64,000 nt of DNA. It comes from Macrothele yani (taxonomy: Eukaryota > Arthropoda > Arachnida > Araneae > Macrothelidae). Made by a program: the position numbers and the translations under genes. Under the pieces are notes generated by a model that was not told the DNA's origin, ran no database searches, and saw only the letters and a program-made list of their open reading frames with translations. This document shows positions 46,195-57,229 of the stretch, piece after piece; position 1 is the first letter of the stretch, and each line of letters opens with the position of its first letter. The stretch spans positions 169,538,709 to 169,602,708 of the forward strand of contig CM076997.1 in assembly GCA_039090855.1 (NCBI GenBank), read 5' to 3'.

Positions 46195-46770
46195 ATACAC
46201 AGTCCAGTCAAAAAATTATGATCACCTGTTAGTATGAGATATGTTCTCTTCTTGCCGCCAATACCGAAGATATACGGCGTGGCATTCTGAATGTTTCTGT
46301 GGGGATGCTATACCATGAAGACACCAGAGCTTCTCGTAGATCATGGCGAGTCATTGGTGGTGGATCCTTGCTTCGAACCTGTTGGTCAAATAGTACAAAA
46401 GGTGTTAATGGGATTGTTGCCAGGCAAGAGTGGTAGGCAAGGGTAGTGAGCTAAAGTCACTAAAATGTTTCTCAAACCATTCACGCACACACATAGCAAC
46501 CAACATAGCAAGGGGCATTATCTTGCAGGAAGCAACCCATGCCATCGGGGTTGACAGTCATCATGAATGGGAGCGCCTGATCCCCCACAATGGATAGGTA
46601 GCCTGAAGGGTTCATCATGCGATCGAAGAGGATGATTGCTCCCAATGATTCCTAGGAAAACATGCCCTACACGTGAATACTGCCGCCTCCCCAGGAAAAT
46701 ATGCACACTCCCTGTTTTCCCATGAAATAGTGAACACTGCTTGTCCTCAATAGTACGCTGAAGCAAGTTT
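46195..46770 (-). pseudogene. Tc1-like transposase remnant
   Basis: The left end AGTCAAAAAATTATGATCACC resembles a Tc1 terminus, and the minus strand has WVFFSWGGGSIHV-type catalytic-domain decay (GRRQYSRVGHVFLGIIGSNH). Only the C-terminal half is present, with multiple frame changes; the right end is not identified. Confidence 0.45.
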
Positions 46771-47005
46771 GATGAATTTTGTCTTAATCATGCAAATATA
46801 TAACTTGATTAATATTTTAAAACGCATTTGGTAGCTAACCACGATCACTGAAGCCCAACGCAAAGTATTTTTTTGCTCATGCTGCTGATTGACCCCATAT
46901 GTAAAACACTTCTTTCTAAGGCAGAAGACGCAGTAACTCTTTAACTGGCTAGAACGAATTAACTCGGGGTTACCAAAATGGGCTGAAATCAATTGGACGA
47001 ATATA

Positions 47006-48554
47006 CACTGCCGGACAATTGCTAAGGACGGATGACAATAGCAACGATAGCAACCATAAAATGGAATGTAGGAAAATGTGGAAATTAGCATAAGTGCGGA
47101 ATACAGTAAGACGTGTTGTGCGTATGCAAATTTTGGATTGCCGAACTTGTTCGTGACGTCATAGCGCTGATAAGAGATATAAAGGATTTGAACGTATTGA
47201 CCGTTGTTGTTCAAACACAAAGTTGAAAGGGAAAGAATCAATTGACGAACTTGCAATTTTCAGTATGTCTTCCCGACATCACCTAGATGATTTTACGCGT
47301 GGCCTTATTATTGGAAATATTGAAGAAGGGTGAAAAATAACAAAAATAACAGATGTTGAAAGGGAGTTCGACGTCAGCCACAGTGTTGTTTCAAGGCTTT
47401 GGAAATCATTTCAAACGAATGGATAGTGTAGCAAACGTCACGGGGGAGGGCGTGTTCGCAGTACGACACCTGCAGAAGATCGGTACATAGTGCTATCAAC
47501 AAAAAAACACCGGCGCAGCACAGCTAGTGAGGTAGCAAATCAGTTTATGGCTGCTACTGGCAAGCGGATCTTCCGAAAAACTGTCGCCAGACGTTTGCAT
47601 GAAGGAGAACTATACGCCCGCCGTCCTGTTGTGTGCATCCCATTGTCCAGACGTCACCGTACCGCCTGTTTACAATGGTGCCATCAGCATCGCAATGGGA
47701 CTGACAACGACTGGTCTGCTGTCCTATTCTCAGATGAGAGTAGATACAGTCTGTCGTCTGATTGTCGACGACAACTGATCTGGCGTGATAGTGGTACTGC
47801 ATATTGTCCAGAAAACATACAGGAAAGGGACCGATATCCGACATGTAGTGTCATGGTATGGGCTGGCATCATGATCCATGTCTGTACGTCCCTCTATGTG
47901 CTTCCAACTGGGACTATGACTGGCCAACGATACATTAATGATGTTCTGCTACCTCATGTTCGCATGTTCCGTGGTGCTGTCGGTGATAGATTCATTTTCA
48001 TGGACGACAACGCAAAATGTCATCGAACAGTCGCTGTCCAGGAGTGTCTTGAGAGCGAGGATATTCAACGCCTTGTATGGCCAGCACGTTTTCCAGATCT
48101 GAATCCCACTGAAAATGTGTGGGATGCTTTGGGGAGGAGTCATGCTGGTCGCCAATGCCCTCCAATAAACAAGGACACCCTCATCCGTGCACTGACAGAG
48201 GAATGGAATGAATTACCCCAACAGCTGCTTGATAATGGTGTGCAAAGCATGACACGACGTGTGGAATCTTGCATCGCCCTCCATGGTGGCCATATCCCGT
48301 ATTGACATCTTACGCCGGAACGCCTGCGGATGGTAATTGCATTTTTTTCACGTTTAGGTATTCTGCACAAAATGGCCTGTTTGTCACTTGAACACGTTCC
48401 GAAGCCTTCTGGTTTTCAGAGCACTATAAATTATCTTTCTTGTAATGTCCTGGCATTCTGACATTATTCTATTTCACTTGGCATCCAACCACACTTACTT
48501 CTTTATGCGCTATATATCCGTTTATGATGCGTCCTTAGCAATTGTCCAGCAGTG
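47006..48554 (+). mobile_element. Tc1-like transposon, family A, copy 3
   Basis: 1,549 bp, ends CACTGCCGGACAATTGCTAA and inverse CACTGCTGGACAATTGCTAA, TA outside (47004-47005, 48555-48556). Confidence 0.95.
47265..48305 (+). pseudogene. Tc1-like DD34E transposase, family A copy 3 (catalytic domain open)
   Basis: The N-terminal helix-turn-helix starts MSSRHHLDDFTRGLIIG but a TGA at about 47331, a small AAATAACA duplication and a frameshift near 47450 break it. From 47490 a 271-codon frame is fully open to the natural stop at 48303: LFSDESRYS (Asp 82 of this frame), FMDDNAKCHR (Asp 173) and DLNPTENVWD (Glu 208). The 34-residue spacing between the last two is the DD34E signature of Tc1. The NATCHR motif of the sisters is NAKCHR here. 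Confidence 0.9.
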
Positions 48555-48859
48555 TATTTGCTGTCTAAGAAGTGGGCTGAATGCGACTGGGATGAGTACA
48601 CTCAGGATGTGTTTAGGGGTCCCAACGCAGCTCGAAAGAGTGACCTGAAAGACTAGAACATCAAAAAGCATTGCTTTCTTCCTTAGATTTGTTACACAGA
48701 GTGGACATTTAGGGGTATAATTGACAATAATCCTTTCTGACAGATTGCTTGTTAAAGGTCTGAACAACGGAGACGAATGTAAGAAAGAAGATGTTTGAGT
48801 AACTTATTTTTATGTAGTGGCATGATGTTCGTGTCAGAAGAACTAGCTCTTTCCCATCG

Positions 48860-49486
48860 TGTATTGCGTCATGGAAAAGAGAACACGGGACTAGAAGGGA
48901 GATTTTATCACTTGTGACAGGTTTTATTTTCGGTGCTACTGAAATGAGGGTGGGAAAGGAATTATTTTACTGTAGCGTTCGTAAAATCCTGCCGCTATGA
49001 CAACATTTCTGTTTGGGAGAGCGAAAACTTTAGTTATCAATTGGTTCAAGTACATAGACCGCTGAAACGGTTAAAAACCGCGTTGATTTTTAACGACAGA
49101 CAAAATCTGACTTCATTTTCTGATTTTATGCAAGTTGCTCTTATTTTAGGTCTGCTGTGTTTTAAAAATTATGGTTTCAACTGAAAAGGAATGAGTTTCC
49201 TTTCTTTCCAAGATACAGACGCAAACAATGGAACCAGAATGTTCCTGGTAAGTCTATAACATGGGCAACGTTTGAGTTTCTATTGAGCTTTCAACATCTA
49301 TTTTTACAGAAGAGCATTTGATAAAGTTTCTTTTTATTTCAACTGCTCTGGGCTTTAAAAATGCATGAAAATGTTTTGTTTAAAGTGTTATACCGTTTAT
49401 TTAAGTACAATGTTTTTTACAGTCACATGATTTTTTCATTTTGCCAGGCAAATAAGTTTGGTATTAAAATAAACTTTGTTTTCCAG
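48860..49486. other. Intron before exon 6, nothing recognised
   Basis: No repeat or gene feature apart from the splice acceptor at its end. Confidence 0.4.
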
Positions 49487-49651
49487 ACAATGTACAACAA
49501 CGTCTTGTTCGTAATGTTCACTGTACTCGATGTACACCCAGACCTTCCGAATAAGGCCGCACAAAAGCCTCTAAAGGATGTGGAAGATGAACTCCGAAAG
49601 GCAATAGATGGCAGTAAGGTGTCAATCAAGTATTTTTACCAGAAGACACAG
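49487..49651 (+). CDS. Host gene, exon 6 of those visible
   Basis: Acceptor AACTTTGTTTTCCAG and donor GTACGT bound 55 codons in phase 0. It reads TMYNNVLFVMFTVLDVHPDL ... KVSIKYFYQKTQ: a hydrophobic strand, then an amphipathic KPLKDVEDELRKAIDG segment likely to be a helix. No cysteine. It follows a 14.8-kb intron, the largest here. Confidence 0.85.
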
Positions 49652-50075
49652 GTACGTTGAAATTATGCGCATTCATTAAAGCAAAATCAAGTTTTTTTCT
49701 GCTTTATTCTAAAGAGGAAAAAAAAAGAAGGCATTCCCTACTTTTATTCCATTTTAATGTAGTCCCTTTTGTGTCTGTACTTTTCCAGAAGGATGTAACT
49801 TGCATTGCAGTATATGCATAATAGTCGCATGAGGCGTTTTATTGAAAGCAGATAACACTAGGATGAGAGGGTTTTCTTTGAGTTCATTTGCTGAGAGAAA
49901 AAGTAAATGGAGTAAAATATGAAAGCTAACTCATAACCTTATATCTCGCAAGTTTTTTTTATAAACTGCAAGGCAATAATACTACTGTAGGAATCTGCTA
50001 CTCAAAGTCCCTTGTAGGTCTTATCCCTCAGCTTTCCAAGACATTTTTAACGAAGTAAATTTCTCCGTCATTTTT
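49652..50075. other. Intron, nothing recognised
   Basis: No transposon ends or coding relics found. Confidence 0.4.
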
Positions 50076-50076
50076 G

Positions 50077-50150
50077 TTCACGCCGTTCATCGAACCCGGG
50101 TCCCCTCATTCTGGAATAAGTCGCTCTCCCAACTGAACTACGCGGACGTA
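50077..50150 (-). repeat. tRNA-like sequence
   Basis: On the minus strand: GCGTAGTTCAGTTGGGAGAG (A box), an anticodon-arm-like CTTATTCCAGAATGAG that pairs over five bases, and a B-box-like GGGTTCGATGA. The acceptor stem does not close, so this is a SINE head or tRNA pseudogene. A weaker relative of the A box may lie near 4220-4240. Confidence 0.45.
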
Positions 50151-50519
50151 TGCCCTCGCTGCTATCTGCTTTTTTCATGTCCGTCCTGCGGTGCAAGCAC
50201 GTCACACATTTGAATATTAGTTACAGGGGCATGCTAGATATCACTGTACCCGCAAATAAGACCAAGTCTTAATTGAACATGATGAGATTTTTGTTAATTT
50301 TACAATTCATTCGTACATAATAAGTCGACACCCCTGAAACGGTGTACACACTGCTCAATACACAGGAACACGTTCTGCTACCGCGAGGCACACTCCAGCT
50401 GTACTTCTCACTCGCGCTTCCCGTGCGAGGGTGATAACAAAAGTTCTGCACACGTTGATCTAAAACGGAAGCGGGTGATGCAGTAAGGAAACTGATTGCG
50501 TCATGTCGAAGTCAGACTC

Positions 50520-50970
50520 TCAGCAACGCAGTGGTGTCAGAACGACGCGCTATCGTTTGCTGTGTAGACGTGGGAAGGTTTGGAAATGGAAGCGTGCAGC
50601 TCCTCAGGTTGAGTCACGGCGTTAGACCAGCGCTCGTACGTGAAAATAGAAACTATGTGGGGAAAAACTCCGACGCAGATCCATACTACGTTACAAGAAG
50701 TTTGTGGGCAAGGACCTCTTGATCGAAGCACAATTTCTTTCTGAGGACGAAGTTGAGACCGAAAATACGTCAAAATCGCCCCAAATCATTGGAAGCGGAA
50801 GAGTTATTGCTGCATGACAATGCATCGTGTCATAGTGCCGAGACGGTACGGGGACTTTTGTCGAAATATGGCTGTGAAACTTTATCCCATCCACCATACA
50901 GCCCTACTCGACTTACTATAGATCGATTCGATCTTACTTTTTCTGGTGATTTTGTGAACTAAGCTGGATA
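50520..50970 (+). pseudogene. mariner-like transposase fragment
   Basis: Frame 50753-50962 reads LLLHDNASCHSAETVRGLLS and CETLSHPPYSP: the second catalytic Asp and the LxHPPYSP approach to the third. The expected DLAPSD block is replaced by unrelated codons. Upstream pieces are frame-shifted. Confidence 0.65.
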
Positions 50971-52327
50971 CTACGAAAAGGAGGAAGAAACTACTTGTGA
51001 TGATTATCACCACCTATCTTAGACCTAGAAATATTAGTGTTTAAAAAGCATGTCACCACAGGAGGTTCATAAATGGTGCAGACATTGGAGGACAGTGATA
51101 TTCTATTCTACAGTTGTCGAGCGGCACAGAGAATTTTCTTGTGGCACGGAATTTTGCGATGGCATAAATCGTTCCATATCTGAAAACAACATGAACGGCT
51201 TGCGTGACCTCGTGAGGCGAAACTGGCGAATTACTACTCGGAATATAGCTGCGTCTGTAGGCATTTTGATTGGTTCTGTATATTTAATCCGGAGGGGTTC
51301 CTTGAAGATGAAAAAGTCAGTGCTCGACTGGTACCCCAAATGTTGACACATCAGCAGAAAGCATGCCTAAAAAGGAATGTACCTCAACAACTTCAGTGGA
51401 TGCGTGAATTTGTGCGGATCCCAAAACTTTCTGGCTCAGGATCAGTGGTGGATTTCCAATTAGGCACGGTTGGCACGTGCCTATGGGCGCAGCTCGATAA
51501 GGGGCGCAAAAATTTCAATGAGGGTGTAAAATTGTGGTGGGACTGGGAACAATGCTAAGCTGAGTTATGTTCGGACATAGCAGCGTTCCCTAAAATTTAT
51601 TTTTGGGGTGTGTGTGTGAGAGAGAGAGAGAGAGAGACAACAACACTACCAGCGCCTTTGGGGCACCACAACCTCCTGTTTGGGGAGTAGGGAGGGAGTT
51701 TTCTTTGTCTGAGTGAGTCCCAGCTCACATTCTTGGACGGAACTACTGCTGCAACGTAGGAGGCATGGCCGGAAATGATTCATCCTGATCATTCCGACCA
51801 AAATACGAACAGGTTGAAGAGAGAGAAAAAAAAACGTATTCGGGGGGGGGGGGCACTGGGCGCGCTACGTCTGTCCTGTCCTCTCCCTTTCCTGATGGTG
51901 ACCACGACACAACAAACAACGAATAAAGAAAAAAAAAGCAAAGGAAAGGGACAAGACCTACTTTATTCCCAGGGGTCCCATGGAAGGAGGCATGGGTGTG
52001 ACCGTGTGAGACCCGTTTACCATACCATATGTGGTCGAAGAAAACGTTTTTAAATTGCTTTCATCTGAATGGCTGGGCGTGCGTGTACGGTGTACGTGTA
52101 CCCTCAACCCCCAACCTGATGAAAATGCGCTGCACAAAGACCAAGCTCAGGGAACTGGAATTGGTCAGAGCTCAGAGCTATAAGTGTATCAAAATGTCAT
52201 ACTCGTAATTTACCTAGCGTTTGCGGCAGTTTCTGCGGTGAGTTGTACTTTTTTAGATTTTTACTAGGAAGTTTGAACAAGCTTGTTTTAGTGTGTGTGG
52301 GGTGCTGTGGTGAAATCTCCGTGAGTA

Positions 52328-52783
52328 ATGAGGGCAAAAAAGGGAAAACTCAGTGGGGCTCAGAATCGGAAAATCGCGATTGCAAAAAAGGAAGGGAAAC
52401 TAAGCTGCCGAAAAGCCTACTTCTTGGAGGACACCTTAAAGAAATTCGGGCTTAGCTTTGGAATACGCTCACCAAAATCGATATCACGCCATCTGCTATC
52501 ATCCAGGAACACCCATACCTTACTGACTGATGCGGGAGTGTATTCCATGCCATTGGAATACCTGGATGATACCACCAAACATTACATCGGAATGACAAAA
52601 CGTTCTTCGGCTAGTCGAAAACAAGCGGGACGTCTCGCACAGAAAATTGACAACCGTACTATCCCGAGAAGTGGTTCCCCCTTCCGCCATCCCGAAGTGG
52701 AACCAGATCAAGAGAGTGGCTCCAGATCAAGAGAGTGGCTCCAGAGGCACTGCCCTCAGGGAAATCATCGAGGTATTGACTAA
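52328..52783 (+). pseudogene. Composite frame: hAT-like N-terminus joined to a GIY-YIG nuclease domain
   Basis: 151 open codons. Residues 1-24 (MRAKKGKLSGAQNRKIAIAK...) look like the basic LSGA.NRK start of some hAT transposases. Residues about 34-100 (LEDTLKKFGLSFGIRSPKSI, TDAGVYSMPLEYLDD, HYIGMTKRSSASR) look like the C-terminal GIY-YIG endonuclease of Penelope-like retroelements: GVY at 70-72, YIG at 86-88, catalytic-type Arg after it. The tail (a 21-base direct repeat, CAAGAGAGTGGCTCC twice) is out of family. Most simply, a Penelope fragment landed in the hAT and the join happens to be open; a real fusion is less likely. Confidence 0.55.
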
Positions 52784-53070
52784 CCCTGTGGTCTGCAATA
52801 ATGACGTCTCACTTGAGCTTCCCCAAATATGGCGCACATTTCTTCGCGCTTAGCACGTTTCTGTAGACATATCTCGTTGTCGCACGCATGGGACGCAACA
52901 TACCATGTTCTCATATTCTGTTCATGTGTTTTTTTTAAATGTTTCTGTTGTTTAGCTTTCTTGTCTTGCCTATCCACGCATAAGTTTGAAGAAGGCACCC
53001 GTCGGTGTTGAAAGCTTACGTTTTAATTATCATATTTTTACGTCAATAAACGGATATTTTTATTAATTTT
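52400..53070 (+). mobile_element. Penelope-like retroelement, 3' fragment
   Basis: Contains the GIY-YIG region above and ends with AAGAAGGCACCCGTCGGTGT and GTCAATAAACGGATATTTTT, which reads like a retroelement 3' end with an AATAAA. The RT domain is absent, as usual for 5'-truncated copies. Boundaries approximate. Confidence 0.55.
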
Positions 53071-54285
53071 CTTAACAAAAATTATATTTTCTTGCGGTGT
53101 TTCTTTACAAATCACCAATTTCTAATAGTACAATATTATAGCTACATGCATGTAGATATTTCTGTTGATTGTTGATTGAGATATTGAAACATAACTGAAC
53201 TTTTTTATGTAAAAATTTAAAAATTGTTTATCCTGATAAAAATTTTGAGGACCTTCATTCCATGGAAAAGAAGGGGCATTTTTAAAAGTATGGACTTTTA
53301 TGAACCAAGTAAAAAAAGGGTACTTTCTAGGAATAGGGACCTGTTGGGAGCACGAAACTATAAAATTTTTTCCCAGAAAGTGGCGGGGGTGGGGGGACGC
53401 AGCGCAGCCACATTCTGCTGAGAACCGGGCCCCAGGCACGTACGCAGAACTTAATTTAAAGGAGGGTCCAAGCTCGAAGGGGGTAAGCATAAAATCGTGT
53501 ATGCTCAGCCAATATATATGCTTGACCATGAAGTCGAACATTTAGGAAGGGGGGGGGGGCGTTCTAGACCACCTAGAGCTGGACCCCCCATGAGTACGAC
53601 TCTGTCGGTCCCGATATCAGAACAAGAACGGGTGTACGGGTGATGAGCTCCTCCGCAGGGGCGCTTGGAAAATTTGTGCCTATGGGCGCCAAATCTGAAA
53701 GTCCGCCACTGCTCAGGATTATTACATTGGATGACACCTGGGTTCATCACTTTCATCCAGGCACTAAAAATAAAATTTCATGTGGACAAATGCGTATTTT
53801 CTTCATCTAAAAAAGTTTTGTGTTGCTCCGTCAACCGGCAAGGTGATGGCACTAGCTTTTATTTCGGATCTTAAAGGTATCGTAATGATTGTGACTTCCT
53901 GAAAAGGAGTCTAACGTCAAAGGTGCGCGCTGAACTAACCTCATGAACTAACTTCGTACAGCCATCAAGACATGAAAAACAAGAGGAGGTATGGAAAACT
54001 ACGATGATGGGTGTTACTTCTTCTGGAATATGCTCCGAGCCACACCGCCTTCATGGCGAAGACTTTCATTCAGACAGCAGGATTTGAATTGGTTCAACAC
54101 ATACGTACTCGCTATAGCAGCTTGCGTCTACGGACTCTTATGTGTTCCCCAAACTGGAATAAAATATCCCTCGGAAGCGCTGTGTTCGACATCGAGCTGG
54201 ACGCATGTATGGGTGCGTGATTCGAAGACTACGATAAAGATTCTTTTTCCACCGGAATTAACGCACTAGAGCATCGGTATCAAAA

Positions 54286-54685
54286 GTGTGTATCAGGGGG
54301 AGGAAGACTGCGCCTAAAAGGAAAAAAATTATAACAGGGTAGCGCCCTTTTATGTTTCAGAATGCGAACTTTTTGATCCACGCTTATGTCTGTAATTACC
54401 AAAGTTACAAATTGAGTGCTACCTTCCAACTGCAGCATTGGAGGAGGACGAGGTCTGTTAATTATAAGTTGTCCTTCAGCATCATCAACTAGATACAGAG
54501 TCTGGTAGGGGAAAGAGATCTAGGCATTGTCCCAAGCACAATGATCTCTTCTGCGGTCGTGGTATGATATGTTTCTCAAATTCTTCCAAGAGTTAAAACT
54601 TCAGTTATCATCCTGTGAAAAATTTCGGTCAAAAATGTTGGTAACTGTGACCCTGAACGGTGAAATAAAATGATACAAAATCATT
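54286..54685. other. Intron, nothing recognised
   Basis: No recognised repeat or exon. Confidence 0.35.
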
Positions 54686-54689
54686 GATT

Positions 54690-55331
54690 CATCAAACAGA
54701 CCAACGTTCTAATGGTAATCGGAGCAATGGGCACCGTGCGACAAGTCCCCGCTCCTGCAGACGACGTCGAACGGTACGTGCTGACACAGGTTGTTGCGCA
54801 ACACACCCTAATTCCTGCGCTAACGTTCGTGATGTGGCGGTGCGAGCCGTCAATGCCCGCTTCACAACATGCCGGTCCTCTCGTTCGGCGGCGTGCCGCG
54901 GCTGCGGCAATCGCTCACGTCAGTCCGTCCGTCCTTCCTGCACCAACCGTATCCATACTCGCCTCATTGTGGCTGGGTGCCGTCCCACACGGGTGCCGAT
55001 GTCTCGTTTCGATAAATTGCTATCGCGATAAGCCACTATTCGTCCTATGTCAAACTCCGAAACGTGCTGGAATAACTGCCGTATTCTGCGACGAGGCATC
55101 AGGAAGATTCCCACGCACAGGTCCGACAGCACAACACACTTCCACTACTTACACCCCGCCTTCTGCGCACCCTTCTTATAGTGCTTCTCGTTGGCGTGCC
55201 GTGCGCACATGATTTGCATATGCCCTGCAATGCTAATCGTTTGCATGTCCTCTCGCGGGCGCCTCATGTTGTGAATTTCAGACCAATCCGATGCTTCCTT
55301 CTTGGTGTTGCATTTTGGGTGGCCAGCAGTG
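54690..55331 (-). mobile_element. Tc1-like transposon, family G, 5' half only
   Basis: The right end is the inverse of CACTGCTGGCCACCCAAAAT with TA at 55332-55333. The left end is missing: the element stops near 54690 after the N-terminal half of its transposase. Confidence 0.75.
54692..55101 (-). pseudogene. Tc1-like transposase, family G, DNA-binding half
   Basis: Reads MPRRRIRQLFQHVSEFDIGR, DSNLSKRDIGTRVGRHPATM (first helix-turn-helix), then after a frameshift in a GGAC run (GACGGACGGACTGACG) RTLAQELGCVAQQPVSARTV (second helix-turn-helix) and LVARCPLLRLPL. No catalytic domain is present. The shift probably arose by slippage in the tetranucleotide run. Confidence 0.75.
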
Positions 55332-55693
55332 TATATAACACACTAGAAAATTACAGAATTTTCAATATCATTTAATTTGTAATCTACCGAAAGACTGATT
55401 ATAAAAGGCTTCATTATAAAATTCCCTCTGAAAGAAATGTTGGTTGTTCTTAGCTGCTACACCTATTTAAAATGTTCTCACCCATATCTTTTAATTAAGT
55501 CTTAATTCTAACTTCCTCCTTCTACCCGAATCAATTATTGGACACGAAGGAAGGCAAACTTCAACCCTTGGTTTGCCTAAAACTCGTTTCTGAAGAGCTT
55601 GCCTGAAGATTTCATGCTTTACACAATATATTCATTAAGATTGCAGAAATTTACACTGTTCAATGAACTGTTAGATTCAGCAGAGTGTAAATA

Positions 55694-56932
55694 CAGAGGG
55701 TGAGTCAATATTTGCATAAACGCATGTGCGGCGGCGGGTATGTCACGTGTTTAAACTAGTATAAATCGAAATGGATATAAAGTTTTAGTCGTTGCTGTGA
55801 ATAGTATTGCATGTCGTCGTTTTGTCGGTGGTTGGGACGCCTAAAAGTTGAACAGCTACAACCGGCTTATTAGGGAACTTTTACTTTGCGAGTTTGAACT
55901 CTGCCATAACGCTGCTCAAGCAATACGAAACATTTGTCATGCGAAAGGGGAAGGACCACAGCACCGCACCCAAATGGTTCAAGAAATTTCGCTCAGGTGA
56001 CAGAAACCTCGACAATCAGCTAAGGTCAAGTAGGCCGCGAACCGTGGATTCGGAGGCCGTGCGCTAGGCCGTAGAGGCCAATCCGACAACCATCAGGCGA
56101 GCTGGGCATATCACAGACCACCGTGGTTCGTCATCTTCAAAACCTCGGCAATGTCTAGAGGAGCTGCCGCATTGTCCCTCATGAACTGACGTCAGCTGAA
56201 GCAAACCATCGATTGGAAGTATGCACGAAACTTCTAGAAAACCCGCGCGATGTACATTTCATCAAGAAAATTGTTACGTGCGATGAAACTTGGGTCTATT
56301 TCCGTAATCCTAACACACAACGGCAGTGGTTGAGCCCGGGTCAGCTTCAAGAACATGTTTACAAACGTGGGCGCTTGGAGCACAAGGTGATGCTTTGCGT
56401 CTGGTGGAATTTCGAGGCGATAATCCATTACGAATTTGTTCCAGACGGTCGGACGATCAACGCCAACCTCTATTCTGAACAACTGAAGCGGATGTATACC
56501 GTTTTAGAGGAGAAGTACCCTGCACTGGGGAACAGAAAGTGCGCTTTCCTACAGCAGGACAACGCTCGTCCTCATACCGGGCGAACGACCCGTGCAGAAC
56601 TACAGGAACCTGAGGTCATCAAACTGATGCTGCACCCAGCATGTAGTCTGGAGCTTGTCCCGTCGGATTATTACAAGTTCTAGTCCATGATCCAATTACT
56701 TCGCGGGCAGCACTTCAAAAACAACGAGGATGTGCCAGCTGGGGTGAAGGAGTTCTTTGCCTCGAAGGACAAGGACTGGTACCGCCGCGGAATCGAAGAA
56801 CTGGTAGACAGATGGCTAAAGACGGTGCAATATGATGGCCTGTACTCTGAATGCTAGTCATCTTTCATCGTAAAAGTACGTATGAAGAGATGAAATGATC
56901 CAAATATTGCAAAACTTTCGTCTCACCCTCTG
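55694..56932 (+). mobile_element. mariner-type transposon, 1,239 bp
   Basis: Ends CAGAGGGTGAGTCAATATTT and inverse CAGAGGGTGAGACGAAAGTT, TA outside (55692-55693, 56933-56934). Confidence 0.9.
55930..56857 (+). pseudogene. mariner transposase, several breaks
   Basis: The helix-turn-helix half (about 55930-56210) is frame-shifted but shows WFKKFRSGDRNLDNQ-like codons and a TAG in PRTVDSEAVR. The 156-codon frame 56213-56683 has KIVTCDETWVYFRNPNTQRQ (first Asp), LQQDNARPHTGRTT (second Asp) and LVPSDYYKF (third Asp). A TAG follows at 56681, then the C-terminus resumes (QLLRGQHFKNNEDVPAGVKE) to TAG 56855. One stop after the core is the main late defect. Confidence 0.85.
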
Positions 56933-57229
56933 TACATTTTGTCGAAGGTAACTTCACGAATTAATTTTAGAAATTTGTAGATTCATGCAAATAATCTGAT
57001 TAAATAAAAATTAAGTATATGATACACAAACTTGGTTTTTCAAGGAAATACGGATAAAGCAGCATTAAAATCTCTCCAGTTTTCTTCACTCAATCACAAA
57101 AACTTTCTTAAGGCTGCCTAATTTTTACACGAGGAAGTACATACAATTTAATTCGCCATATAATTTATATAACTATTCACCGAGAAACACGATTAATTTC
57201 TTAGTGATATTAAACCACTATTTATAATA

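Larger units (their letters stand above)
46935..48860. repeat. Diverged intronic duplication, copy 2 (split by Tc1 A copy 3)
   Basis: The parts 46935-47003 and 48557-48860 align with 38740-39039; the Tc1 at 47006-48554 lies between them. Hence the duplication predates that Tc1 insertion. Confidence 0.55.
51443..53711. mobile_element. hAT-type element, degenerate, 2.27 kb
   Basis: Ends CAGTGGTGGATTTCCAATTA and inverse CAGTGGCGGACTTTCAGATT. Exact 8-bp duplication CTCAGGAT at 51435-51442 and 53712-53719, fitting nTnnnnAn. Inside are a GT/GA microsatellite (about 51609-51637), a possible hAT N-terminal remnant, a Penelope-like fragment and another GGCACGTACGCAG-type hAT end near 53436. No hAT catalytic domain remains. 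Confidence 0.85.
51110..54285 (+). mobile_element. mariner relic split by a hAT element
   Basis: The N-terminal part (51110-51442) reads GLRDLVRRNWRITTRNIAAS and, in another frame, KRNVPQQLQWMREFVRIPK. After the hAT insertion it resumes at 53712 with DDTWVHHFHPGTK-like codons (ACACCTGGGTTCATCACTTT) and ends with APSHTAFMAKTFIQTAGFEL at about 54030-54100. The join is supported by the 8-bp duplication at the hAT ends. No mariner inverted ends found. Confidence 0.7.

Noticed and set aside
53122..53545. 139-codon minus-strand frame at 53122 and overlapping plus-strand frames
   Set aside because: Within the degenerate hAT element, G/C-run-rich, no hAT motif and no family recognised.
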